Part shown: positions 1-10,890 of the stretch, in pieces
Layout of the letters: every line of letters starts with the position of its first letter
Position numbering within the stretch: position 1 is the first letter of the stretch
Source of the DNA: Litoditis marina
Taxonomy: Eukaryota; Nematoda; Chromadorea; Rhabditida; Rhabditidae
Assembly: GCA_964036275.1 (NCBI GenBank)
Contig: CAXIWQ010000464.1
Location: 117,969-181,968 of the forward strand
Direction: 5' to 3'
DNA length: 64,000 nucleotides
Program-made: the position numbers and the translations under genes
The notes under the pieces: generated by a model
What the model was told of the DNA's origin: nothing
What the model saw: only the letters and a program-made list of their open reading frames with translations
Database searches by the model: none

Positions 1-133
1 TTTCTAGCTGGGAGCAACATACTTGATAGCCATATAAACTTTTTTCTGTAGCTGCACGGCAAAGAGTCAATAACCGCGTTAATTTGTCTTTTGTGGCTGT
101 GCGCCACAGAATAGATTGTCGTATCAGGTTTTT

Positions 134-177
134 GTAGCTGGGAGCAACAGACTTGATAGCCGTATGAACTTTTTTCT
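134..177. repeat. Sub-repeat a of the monomer (44 bp)
   Basis: First of three internal sub-repeats. It begins GTAGCTGGGAGCAACAG after a T-tract, carries GACTTGATAGCCGTATGAA, and runs into the next T-tract. Aligned without gaps to sub-repeat c it matches at about 29 of 40 positions, and to sub-repeat b at about 24 of 35 (counted by hand). Its start also keeps a weak version of the c hairpin, TGTAGC/GCAACA with one mismatch. Confidence 0.75.
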
Positions 178-222
178 GTAGCTGCAAGGCAAAGAGGTAA
201 TAACCGCGTTAATTTGTCTTTT
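178..222. repeat. Sub-repeat b of the monomer (45 bp)
   Basis: Second internal sub-repeat. It begins GTAGCTGCAAGGCAAAGAG and continues with (G/T)ATAACCGCGTTAATT. It shares GTAGCTG, A-G, GAG/GAC, GATA and CCG positions with sub-repeat a. This is the most variable sub-repeat: most monomer classes differ here or in the T-tract before it. One 80 bp monomer near 56.35 kb lacks almost exactly this sub-repeat. Confidence 0.72.
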
Positions 223-238
223 GTGGCTGTGCGCCACA
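222..238. repeat. Inverted repeat (6 bp stem, 5 nt loop), one per monomer
   Basis: TGTGGC (222-227) is the exact reverse complement of GCCACA (233-238), with loop TGTGC (228-232). The same 17 bp recurs in the great majority of monomers. Loop variants leave the stem intact: TGTGT (for example near 350 and 1010), TGTGG (near 6197) and TGTTT (near 36570 and 40133). Stem-breaking variants exist but are fewer: GCCTCA (near 54088, 59611, 60257, 63742), GCCTTA (near 45350, 48408, 51371), GGTGTG in place of GCTGTG (near 13070, 18260, 19170), and TGCGGC (near 741, 3724, 13327). As single-stranded DNA or RNA it could fold. Whether it does so, or is a dyad-symmetric protein site, is not shown. Confidence 0.85.
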
Positions 239-263
239 GGATATAAAGTCGTATTAGGTTTGT
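223..263. repeat. Sub-repeat c of the monomer (41 bp)
   Basis: Third internal sub-repeat. It begins GTGGCTGTGCGCCACAG after a T-tract and ends GTCGTATTAGG before the next T-tract. In the fuller version with GAATAGATTGTCGTATTAGG the parallel to sub-repeat a is clear: CACAGAATAGATTGTCGTAT against AACAGACTTGATAGCCGTAT. It holds the perfect inverted repeat of the monomer and most of its CpG-type variants. Confidence 0.75.
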
Positions 264-327
264 GTAGCCATGAGCAACAGACTTGATAGCCGTATAAACT
301 TTTTTCTGTAGCTGCAAGGCAAAGAGT

Positions 328-346
328 CGATAACCGCGTTATATCG
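328..346. repeat. Second inverted repeat in the CGCGTTATATCG monomer class
   Basis: In monomers reading GATAACCGCGTTATATCG two overlapping dyads appear. ATAAC (330-334) pairs with GTTAT (338-342) over a 3 nt spacer CGC. CGATA (328-332) pairs with TATCG (342-346) over 9 nt. Most other classes read CGTTAATTCG and keep only the 4 bp TAAC/GTTA core. The class recurs near 980, 3320, 3965, 7215, 7995, 18505, 19410, 19540, 23565, 25000, 26555, 27460, 30190, 36550, 40110, 58165, 61400 and 62295. It may be coincidental. Confidence 0.5.
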
Positions 347-3300
347 TATTTTGTGGCTGTGTGCCACAGAATAGATACTTGTATTGGGTTTTTCTAGCTG
401 GGAGCAACATACTTGATAGCCATATAAACTTTTTTCTGTAGCTGCACGGCAAAGAGTCAATAACCGCGTTAATTTGTCTTTTGTGGCTGTGCGCCACAGA
501 ATATAAAGTCGTATTAGGTTTTTGTAGCTGGGAGCAACAGACTTGATAGCCGTATAAACTTTTTTCTGTAGCTGCAAGGCAAAGAGGTAATAACCGCGTT
601 AATTTGTCTTTTGTGGCTGTGCGCCACAGAATATAAAGTCGTATTAGGTTTTTGTAGTTGGAAGCAACAGACTTGATAGCCGTATGATTTTTTTTTGTAG
701 CTGCAAGTCAAAATGTCAATAACCGCGTTAATTCGTCTTTGCGGCTGTGCGCCACAGAATAGATTGTCGTATCAGGTTTTTGTAGCTGGGAGCAACAGAC
801 TTGATAGCCGTATGAACTTTTTTCTGTAGCTGCAAGGCAAAGAGGTAATAACCGCGTTAATTTGTCTTTTGTGGCTGTGCGCCACAGGATATAAAGTCGT
901 ATTAGGTTTTTGTAGCCATGAGCAACAGACTTGATAGCCGTATAAACTTTTTTCTGTAGCTGCAAGGCAAAGAGTCGATAACCGCGTTATATCGTATTTT
1001 GTGGCTGTGTGCCACAGAATAGATAGTTGTATTGGGTTTTTCTAGCTGGGAACAACATACTTGATAGCCATATAAACTTTTTTCTGTAGCTGCACGGCAA
1101 AGAGTCAATAACCGCGTTAATTTGTCTTTTGTGGCTGTGCGCCACAGAATATAAAGTCGTATTAGGTTTTTGTAGCTGGGAGCAACAGACTTGATAGCCG
1201 TATAAACTTTTTTTCTGTAGCTGCAAGGCAAAGAGGTAATAACCGCGTTAATTTGTCTTTTGTGGCTGTGCGCCACAGAATATAAAGTCGTATTAGGTTT
1301 TTGTAGCTGGGAGCAACAGATTTGATAGCCGTATGAAATGTTCTCTGTAACTGCAAGGCAAAGAGTCAATAACCGCGTTAATTTGTATTTTGTGGCTGTG
1401 CGCCACAGAATATAAAGTCGTATTATGTTTTTGTAGTTGGAAGCAACAGACTTGATAGCCGTATGATTTTTTTTTGTAGCTGCAAGTCAAAATGTCAATA
1501 ACCGCGTTAATTCGTCTTTGTGGCTGTGCGCCACAGAATAGATTGTCGTATTAGGTTTTTGTAGCTGGGAGCAACAGATTTGATAGCCGTATGAAATGTT
1601 CTCTGTAACTGCGAGGCAAAGAGTCAATAACCGCGTTAATTCGTCTTTTGTGGCTGTGCGCCACAGAATATATAGTCGTATTAGGTTTTTGTAGCTGGGA
1701 GCAACAGACTTGATAGCCGTATGAACTTTTCTCGGTAGCTGCAAGCCAACAAGTCGATAACCGCGATAATTTGTATTTTGTGGCTGTGCGCCACAGAATA
1801 GATGGTCGTATTAGGTTTTTGTAGCTGGGAGCAACAGATTTGATAGCCGTATGAACTTTTTTCTGTAGCTGCAAGGCAAAGAGGTAATAACCGCGTTAAT
1901 TTGTCTTTTGTGGCTGTGCGCCACAGATTAGATTGTCGTATCAGGTTTTTGTAGCTGGGAGCAACAGACTTGATAGCCGTATAAACTTTTCTCTGTAGCT
2001 GCAAGCCAACAAGTCGATAACCGCGATATTTCGTGTTTTGTGGCTGTGCGCCACAGAATAGATTGTCGTATTATGTTTCTGTAGTTGGAAGCAACAGACT
2101 TGATAGCCGTATGATTTTTTTTGTAGCTGCAAGTCAAAATGTCAATAACCGCGTTAATTCGTCTTTGTGGCTGTGCGCCACAGAATAGATTGTCGTATCA
2201 GGTTTTTGTAGCTGGGAGCAACAGACTTGATAGCCGTATGAACTTTTCTCTGTAGCTGCAAGCCAACAAGTCGATAACCGCGATAATTTGTATTTTGTGG
2301 CTGTGCGCCACAGAATAGATTGTCGTATTAGGTTTTTCTAGCTGGGAGCAACATACTTGATAGCCATATAAACTTTTTTCTGTAGCTGCACGGCAAAGAG
2401 TCAATAACCGCGTTAATTTGTCTTTTGTGGCTGTGCGCCACAGAATATAAAGTCGTATTAGGTTTTTGTAGCTGGGAGCAACATACTTGATAGCCGTATA
2501 AACTTTTTTTCTGTAGCTGCAAGGCAAAGAGGTAATAACCGCGTTAATTTGTCTTTTGTGGCTGTGCGCCACAGAATATAAAGTCGTATTAGGTTTTTGT
2601 AGCTGGGAGCAACAGATTTGATAGCCGTATGAAATGTTCTCTGTAACTGCAAGGCAAAGAGTCAATAACCGCGTTCATTTGTATTTTGTGGCTGTGCGCC
2701 ACAGAATATAAAGTCGTATTATGTTTTTGTAGTTGGAAGCAACAGACTTGATAGCCGTATGATTTTTTTTTGTAGCTGCAAGTCAAAATGTCAATAACCG
2801 CGTTAATTCGTCTTTGTGGCTGTGCGCCACAGAATATATTGTCGTATTAGGTTTTTGTAGCTGGGAGCAACAGATTTGATATCCGTATGAAATGTTCTCT
2901 GTAACTGCGAGGCAAAGAGTCAATAACCGCGTTAATTCGTCTTTTGTGGCTGTGCGCCACAGAATATATAGTCGTATTAGGTTTTTGTAGCTGGGAGCAA
3001 CAGACTTGATAGCCGTATGAACTTTTCTCTGTAGCTGCAAGCCAACAAGTCGATAACCGCGATAATTTGTATTTTGTGGCTGTGCGCCATAGAATAGATT
3101 GTCGTATCAGGTTTTTGTAGCTGGGAGCAACAGACTTGATAGCCGTATGAACTTTTTTCTGTAGCTGCAAGGCAAAGAGGTAATAACCGCGTTAATTTGT
3201 CTTTTGTGGCTGTGCGCCACAGGATATAAAGTCGTATTAGGTTTGTGTAGCCATGAGCAACAGACTTGATAGCCGTATAAACTTTTTTCTGTAGCTGCAA

Positions 3301-6300
3301 GGCAAAGAGTCGATAACCGCGTTATATCGTATTTTGTGGCTGTGTGCCACAGAATAGATACTTGTATTGGGTTTTCTAGCTGGGAGCAACATACTTGATA
3401 GCCATATAAACTTTTTTCTGTAGCTGCACGGCAAAGAGTCAATAACCGCGTTAATTTGTCTTTTGTGGCTGTGCGCCACAGAATATAAAGTCGTATTAGG
3501 TTTTTGTAGCTGGGAGCAACAGACTTGATAGCCGTATAAACTTTTTTCTGTAGCTGCAAGGCAAAGAGGTAATAACCGCGTTAATTTGTCTTTTGTGGCT
3601 GTGCGCCACAGAATATAAAGTCGTATTAGGTTTTTGTAGTTGGAAGCAACAGACTTGATAGCCGTATGATTTTTTTTTTGTAGCTGCAAGTCAAAATGTC
3701 AATAACCGCGTTAATTCGTCTTTGCGGCTGTGCGCCACAGAATAGATTGTCGTATCAGGTTTTTGTAGCTGGGAGCAACAGACTTGATAGCCGTATGAAC
3801 TTTTTTCTGTAGCTGCAAGGCAAAGAGGTAATAACCGCGTTAATTTGTCTTTTGTGGCTGTGCGCCACAGGATATAAAGTCGTATTAGGTTTTTGTAGCC
3901 ATGAGCAACAGACTTGATAGCCGTATAAACTTTTTTCTGTAGCTGCAAGGCAAAGAGTCGATAACCGCGTTATATCGTATTTTGTGGCTGTGTGCCACAG
4001 AATAGATAGTTGTATTGGGTTTTTCTAGCTGGGAACAACATACTTGATAGCCATATAAACTTTTTTCTGTAGCTGCACGGCAAAGAGTCAATAACCGCGT
4101 TAATTTGTCTTTTGTGGCTGTGCGCCACAGAATATAAAGTCGTATTAGGTTTTTGTAGCTGGGAGCAACAGACTTGATAGCCGTATAAACTTTTTTTCTG
4201 TAGCTGCAAGGCAAAGAGGTAATAACCGCGTTAATTTGTCTTTTGTGGCTGTGCGCCACAGAATATAAAGTCGTATTAGGTTTTTGTAGCTGGGAGCAAC
4301 AGATTTGATAGCCGTATGAAATGTTCTCTGTAACTGCAAGGCAAAGAGTCAATAACCGCGTTAATTTGTATTTTGTGGCTGTGCGCCACAGAATATAAAG
4401 TCGTATTATGTTTTTGTAGTTGGAAGCAACAGACTTGATAGCCGTATGATTTTTTTTTGTAGCTGCAAGTCAAAATGTCAATAACCGCGTTAATTCGTCT
4501 TTGTGGCTGTGCGCCACAGAATAGATTGTCGTATTAGGTTTTTGTAGCTGGGAGCAACAGATTTGATAGCCGTATGAAATGTTCTCTGTAACTGCGAGGC
4601 AAAGAGTCAATAACCGCGTTAATTCGTCTTTTGTGGCTGTGCGCCACAGAATATATAGTCGTATCAGGTTTTTGTAGCTGGGAGCAACAGACTTGATAGC
4701 CGTATGAACTTTTCTCGGTAGCTGCAAGCCAACAAGTCGATAACCGCGATAATTTGTATTTTGTGGCTGTGCGCCACAGAATAGATGGTCGTATTAGGTT
4801 TTTGTAGCTGGGAGCAACAGATTTGATAGCCGTATGAACTTTTTTCTGTAGCTGCAAGGCAAAGAGGTAATAACCGCGTTAATTTGTCTTTTGTGGCTGT
4901 GCGCCACAGAATAGATTGTCGTATCAGGTTTTTGTAGCTGGAGCAACAGACTTGATAGCCGTATAAACTTTTCTCTGTAGCTGCAAGCCAACAAGTCGAT
5001 AACCGCGATATTTCGTGTTTTGTGGCTGTGCGCCACAGAATAGATTGTCGTATTATGTTTCTGTAGTTGGAAGCAACAGACTTGATAGCCGTATGATTTT
5101 TTTTGTAGCTGCAAGTCAAAATGTCAATAACCGCGTTAATTCGTCTTTGTGGCTGTGCGCCACAGAATAGATTGTCGTATCAGGTTTTTGTAGCTGGGAG
5201 CAACAGACTTGATAGCCGTATGAACTTTTCTCTGTAGCTGCAAGCCAACAAGTCGATAACCGCGATAATTTGTATTTTGTGGCTGTGCGCCACAGAATAG
5301 ATTGTCGTATTAGGTTTTTCTAGCTGGGAGCAACATACTTGATAGCCATATAAACTTTTTTCTGTAGCTGCACGGCAAAGAGTCAATAACCGCGTTAATT
5401 TGTCTTTTGTGGCTGTGCGCCACAGAATATAAAGTCGTATTAGGTTTTTGTAGCTGGGAGCAACATACTTGATAGCCGTATAAACTTTTTTTCTGTAGCT
5501 GCAAGGCAAAGAGGTAATAACCGCGTTAATTTGTCTTTTGTGGCTGTGCGCCACAGAATATAAAGTCGTATTAGGTTTTTGTAGCTGGGAGCAACAGATT
5601 TGATAGCCGTATGAAATGTTCTCTGTAACTGCAAGGCAAAGAGTCAATAACCGCGTTCATTTGTATTTTGTGGCTGTGCGCCACAGAATATAAAGTCGTA
5701 TTATGTTTTTGTAGTTGGAAGCAACAGACTTGATAGCCGTATGATTTTTTTTTGTAGCTGCAAGTCAAAATGTCAATAACCGCGTTAATTCGTCTTTGTG
5801 GCTGTGCGCCACAGAATATATTGTCGTATTAGGTTTTTGTAGCTGGGAGCAACAGATTTGATATCCGTATGAAATGTTCTCTGTAACTGCGAGGCAAAGA
5901 GTCAATAACCGCTTTAATTCGTCTTTTGTGGCTGTGCGCCACAGAATATATAGTCGTATTAGGTTTTTGTAGCTGGGAGCAACAGACTTGATAGCCGTAT
6001 GAACTTTTCTCTGTAGCTGCAAGCCAACAAGTCGATAACCGCGATAATTTGTATTTTGTGGCTGTGCGCCACAGAATAGATTGTCGTATTAGGTTTTTGT
6101 AGCTGGGAGCAACAGATTTGATAGCCGTATGAACTGTTCTCTGTAGCTGCAAGGCAAAGAGTCGATAACCGCGTCAATTCGTATTTTGTGGCTGTGGGCC
6201 ACAGAATAGATAGTCGTATCAGGTTTTTGTAGCTGGGAGCAACATACTTGGTAGCCGTATAACCTTTTTCCTGTAGCTGCACGGCAAAGAGTCAACAACC

Positions 6301-6999
6301 GCGTTAATTTGTCTTTTGTGGCTGTGCGCCACAGAATATAAAGTCGTATTAGGTTTTTGTAGCTGGGAGCAACAGACTTGATGGCCGTATGAACTTTTTT
6401 CTGTAGCTGCAAGGCAAAGAAGTAATAACCGCGTTAATTTGTCTTTTGTGGCTGTGCGCCACAGAATAGATTGTCGTATCAGGTTTTTGTAGCTGGGAGC
6501 AACAGACTTGATAGCCGTATGAACTTTTCTCTGTAGCTGCAAGCCAACAAGTCGATAACCGCGATATTTCGTGTTTTGTGGCTGTGCGCCACAGAATAGA
6601 TTGTCGTATTAGGTTTTTGTAGCTGGGAGCAACAGATTTGATAGCCGTATGAACTGTTCTCTGTAGCTGCAAGGCAAAGAGTCGATAACCGCGTTAATTC
6701 GTATTTTGTGGCTGTGCGCCACAGAATAGATAGTCGTATCAGGTTTTTGTAGCTGGGAGCAACATACTTGATAGCCGTATAACCTTTTTCCTGTAGCTGC
6801 ACGGCAAAGAGTCAATAACCGCGTTAATTTGTCTTTTGTGGCTGTGCGCCACAGAATATAAAGTCGTATTAGGTTTTTGTAGCTGGGAGCAACAGACTTG
6901 ATAGCCGTATGAACTTTTTTCTGTAGCTGCAAGGCAAAGAGGTAATAACCGCGTTAATTTGTCTTTTGTGGCTGTGCGCCACAGAATAGATTGTCGTAT

Positions 7000-8480
7000 C
7001 AGGTTTTTGTAGCTGGGAGCAACAGACTTGATAGCCGTATGAACTTTTTTCTGTAGCTGCAAGGCAAAGAGGTAATAACCGCGTTAATTTGTCTTTTGTG
7101 GCTGTGCGCCACAGGATATAAAGTCGTATTAGGTTTTTGTAGCCATGAGCAACAGACTTGATAGCCGTATAAACTTTTTTCTGTAGCTGCAAGGCAAAGA
7201 GTCGATAACCGCGTTATATCGTATTTTGTGGCTGTGTGCCACAGAATAGATAGTTGTATTGGGTTTTTCTAGCTGGGAGCAACATACTTGATAGCCATAT
7301 AAACTTTTTTCTGTAGCTGCACGGCAAAGAGTCAATAACCGCGTTTATTTGTCTTTTGTGGCTGTGCGCCACAGAATATAGAGTCGTATTAGGTTTTTGT
7401 AGCTGGGAGCAACAGACTTGATAGCCGTATAAACTTTTTTTCTGTAGCTGCAAGGCAAAGAGGTAATAACCGCGTTAATTTGTCTTTTGTGGCTGTGCGC
7501 CACAGAATATAAAGTCGTATTAGGTTTTTGTAGCTGGGAGCAACAGATTTGATAGCCGTATGAAATGTTCTCTGTAACTGCAAGGCAAAGAGTCAATAAC
7601 CGCGTTAATTTGTATTTTGTGGCTGTGCGCCACAGAATATAAAGTCGTATTATGTTTTTGTAGTTGGAAGCAACAGACTTGATAGCCGTATGATTTTTTT
7701 TCTGTAGCTGCAAGTCAAAATGTCAATAACCGCGTTAATTCGTCTTTGTGGCTGTGCGCCACAGAATAGATTGTCGTATCAGGTTTTTGTAGCTGGGAGC
7801 AACAGACTTGATAGCCGTATGAACTTTTTTCTGTAGCTGCAAGGCAAAGAGGTAATAACCGCGTTAATTTGTCTTTTGTGGCTGTGCGCCACAGGATATA
7901 AAGTCGTATTAGGTTTTTGTAGCCATGAGCAACAGACTTGATAGCCGTATAAACTTTTTTCTGTAGCTGCAAGGCAAAGAGTCGATAACCGCGTTATATC
8001 GTATTTTGTGGCTGTGTGCCACAGAATAGATAGTTGTATTGGGTTTTTCTAGCTGGGAACAACATACTTGATAGCCATATAAACTTTTTTATGTAGCTGC
8101 ACGGCAAAGAGTCAATAACCGCGTTAATTTGTCTTTTGGGGCTGTGCGCCACAGAATATAAAGTCGTATTAGGTTTTTGTAGCTGGGAGCAACAGACTTG
8201 ATAGCCGTATAAACTTTTTTTCTGTAGCTGCAAGGCAAAGAGGTAATAACCGCGTTAATTTGTCTTTTGTGGCTGTGCGCCACAGAATATAAAGTCGTAT
8301 TAGGTTTTTGTAGCTGGGAGCAACAGATTTGATAGCCGTATGAAATGTTCTCTGTAACTGCAAGGCAAAGAGTCAATAACCGCGTTAATTTGTATTTTGT
8401 GGCTGTGCGCCACAGAATATAAAGTCGTATTATGTTTTTGTAGTTGGAAGCAACAGACTTGATAGCCGTATGATTTTTTT
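7000..8480. repeat. 780 bp (6-monomer) tandem duplication
   Basis: The monomer series containing GTAGCCATGAGC (7139) and TTGTATTGGGTTTTTC (near 7256) returns exactly 780 bp later (7919 and near 8036). It continues through the TAACTGCAAGGC and AAGTCAAAATG monomers. The second copy carries private changes: CTGGGAACAAC, TTTTTTATGTAGC near 8089 and TTTTGGGGCTG near 8135. Confidence 0.75.
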
Positions 8481-10890
8481 TTGTAGCTGCAAGTCAAAAT
8501 GTCAATAACCGCGTTAATTCGTCTTTGTGGCTGTGCGCCACAGAATAGATTGTCGTATTAGGTTTTTGTAGCTGGGAGCAACAGATTTGATAGCCGTATG
8601 AAATGTTCTCTGTAACTGCGAGGCAAAGAGTCAATAACCGCGTTAATTCGTCTTTTGTGGCTGTGCGCCACAGAATATATAGTCGTATTAGGTTTTTGTA
8701 GCTGGGAGCAACAGACTTGATAGCCGTATGAACTTTTCTCGGTAGCTGCAAGCCAACAAGTCGATAACCGCGATAATTTGTATTTTGTGGCTGTGCGCCA
8801 CAGAATAGATGGTCGTAGTAGGTTTTTGTAGCTGGGAGCAACAGATTTGATAGCCGTATGAACTTTTTTCTGTAGCTGCAAGGCAAAGAGGTAATAACCG
8901 CGTTAATTTGTCTTTTGTGGCTGTGCGCCACAGAATAGATTGTCGTATCAGGTTTTTGTAGCTGGGAGCAACAGACTTGATAGCCGTATAAACTTTTCTC
9001 TGTAGCTGCAAGCCAACAAGTCGATAACCGCGATATTTCGTGTTTTGTGGCTGTGCGCCACAGAATAGATTGTCGTATTATGTTTCTGTAGTTGGAAGCA
9101 ACAGACTTGATAGCCGTATGATTTTTTTTGTAGCTGCAAGTCAAAATGTCAATAACCGCGTTAATTCGTCTTTGTGGCTGTGCGCCACAGAATAGATTGT
9201 CGTATCAGGTTTTTGTAGCTGGGAGCAACAGACTTGATAGCCGTATGAACTTTTCTCTGTAGCTGCAAGCCAACAAGTCGATAACCGCGATAATTTGTAT
9301 TTTGTGGCTGTGCGCCACAGAATAGATTGTCGTATTAGGTTTTTCTAGCTGGGAGCAACATACTTGATAGCCATATAAACTTTTTTCTGTAGCTGCACGG
9401 CAAAGAGTCAATAATCGCGTTAATTTGTCTTTTGTGGCTGTGCGCCACAGAATATAAAGTCGTATTAGGTTTTTGTAGCTGGGAGCAACAGACTTGATAG
9501 CCGTATAAACTTTTTTTCTGTAGCTGCAAGGCAAAGAGGTAATAACCGCGTTAATTTGTCTTTTGTGGCTGTGCGCCACAGAATATAAAGTCGTATTAGG
9601 TTTTTGTAGCTGGGAGCAACAGATTTGATAGCCGTATGAAATGTTCTCTGTAACTGCAAGGCAAAGAGTCAATAACCGCGTTAATTTGTATTTTGTGGCT
9701 GTGCGCCACAGAATATAAAGTCGTATTATGTTTTTGTAGTTGGAAGCAACAGACTTGATAGCCGTATGATTTTTTTTTGTAGCTGCAAGTCAAAATGTCA
9801 ATAACCGCGTTAATTCGTCTTTGTGGCTGTGCGCCACAGAATAGATTGTCGTATTAGGTTTTTGTAGCTGGGAGCAACAGATTTGATAGCCGTATGAAAT
9901 GTTCTCTGTAACTGCGAGGCAAAGAGTCAATAACCGCGTTAATTCGTCTTTTGTGGCTGTGCGCCACAGAATATATAGTCGTATTAGGTTTTTGTAGCTG
10001 GAGCAACAGACTTGATAGCCGTATGAACTTTTCTCGGTAGCTGCAAGCCAACAAGTCGATAACCGCGATAATTTGTATTTTGTGGCTGTGCGCCACAGAA
10101 TAGATGGTCGTAGTAGGTTTTTGTAGCTGGGAGCAACAGATTTGATAGCCGTATGAACTTTTTTCTGTAGCTGCAAGGCAAAGAGGTAATAACCGCGTTA
10201 ATTTGTCTTTTGTGGCTGTGCGCCACAGAATAGATTGTCGTATCAGGTTTTTGTAGCTGGGAGCAACAGACTTGATAGCCGTATAAACTTTTCTCTGTAG
10301 CTGCAAGCCAACAAGTCGATAACCGCGATATTTCGTGTTTTGTGGCTGTGCGCCACAGAATAGATTGTCGTATTATGTTTCTGTAGTTGGAAGCAACAGA
10401 CTTGATAGCCGTATGATTTTTTTTGTAGCTGCAAGTCAAAATGTCAATAACCGCGTTAATTCGTCTTTGTGGCTGTGCGCCACAGAATAGATTGTCGTAT
10501 CAGGTTTTTGTAGCTGGGAGCAACAGACTTGATAGCCGTATGAACTTTTCTCTGTAGCTGCAAGCCAACAAGTCGATAACCGCGATAATTTGTATTTTGT
10601 GGCTGTGCGCCACAGAATAGATTGTCGTATTAGGTTTTTCTAGCTGGGAGCAACATACTTGATAGCCATATAAACTTTTTTCTGTAGCTGCACGGCAAAG
10701 AGTCAATAATCGCGTTAATTTGTCTTTTGTGGCTGTGCGCCACAGAATATAAAGTCGTATTAGGTTTTTGTAGCTGGGAGCAACAGACTTGATAGCCGTA
10801 TAAACTTTTTTTCTGTAGCTGCAAGGCAAAGAGGTAATAACCGCGTTAATTTGTCTTTTGTGGCTGTGCGCCACAGAATATAAAGTCGTA
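8300..10890. repeat. 1295 bp (10-monomer) recent tandem duplication
   Basis: Copy 1 is about 8300-9595 and copy 2 about 9596-10890. Two changes seen nowhere else in the window are shared exactly 1295 bp apart: GGTCGTAGTAGG at 8811 and 10106, and CAATAATCGCG near 9414 and 10709. Copy 2 alone has a 1 bp deletion (GTAGCTGGAGC, near 9999). Monomer order jumps back at about 9600, which places the unequal-exchange junction there. Confidence 0.82.

Larger units (their letters stand above)
134..263. repeat. Representative 130 bp monomer
   Basis: This unit, measured from one GTAGCTGGGAGC to the next GTAGC, is exactly 130 bp and shows all landmarks. Conserved parts across the window are the GTAGCTGGGAGCAACAGA start, GATAGCCGTAT, ATAACCGCG and the TGTGGCTGTGCGCCACA inverted repeat. 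The variable part lies between GCCGTAT and ATAACCGCG. Its versions define recurrent classes: GAACTTTTTT with GAGGTAATAACC; CCATATAAAC with CTGCACGGC; GAACTTTTCTC with AAGCCAACAAG; GAAATGTTCTC with TAACTGCGAGG; GATTTTTTTTT with AAGTCAAAATG; AACCTTTTTCC with CTGCACGGC; and GAACTGTTCTC with AAGGCAAAGAGTCG. Lengths vary by 1-2 bp through T-tract slippage, and by larger amounts in truncated units listed separately. Confidence 0.92.
110..6075. repeat. Family A HOR, 2983 bp period (23 monomers), two tandem copies
   Basis: The monomer order of about 110-3090 is repeated at about 3093-6075. Matching private markers are 2983 bp apart: GTAGCCATGAGC at 264 and 3247, the TTTGCGGCTG variant at 741 and 3724, CTAGCTGGGAACAAC near 1050 and 4033, and the AAGTCAAAATG monomer at 701 and 3684. 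The two copies differ by very few bases, for example one T fewer in the T-tract near 3371. Within each copy a 5-monomer (648 bp) sub-duplication is visible: the CCATGAGC and TTGTATTGGG monomers near 264-380 return near 912-1030. Confidence 0.85.

Noticed and set aside
222..238. Rho-independent terminators or attenuators at each TGTGGC/GCCACA hairpin
   Set aside because: The stem is only 6 bp, is not followed by a U-tract in either orientation in a consistent way, and there are no genes to terminate.
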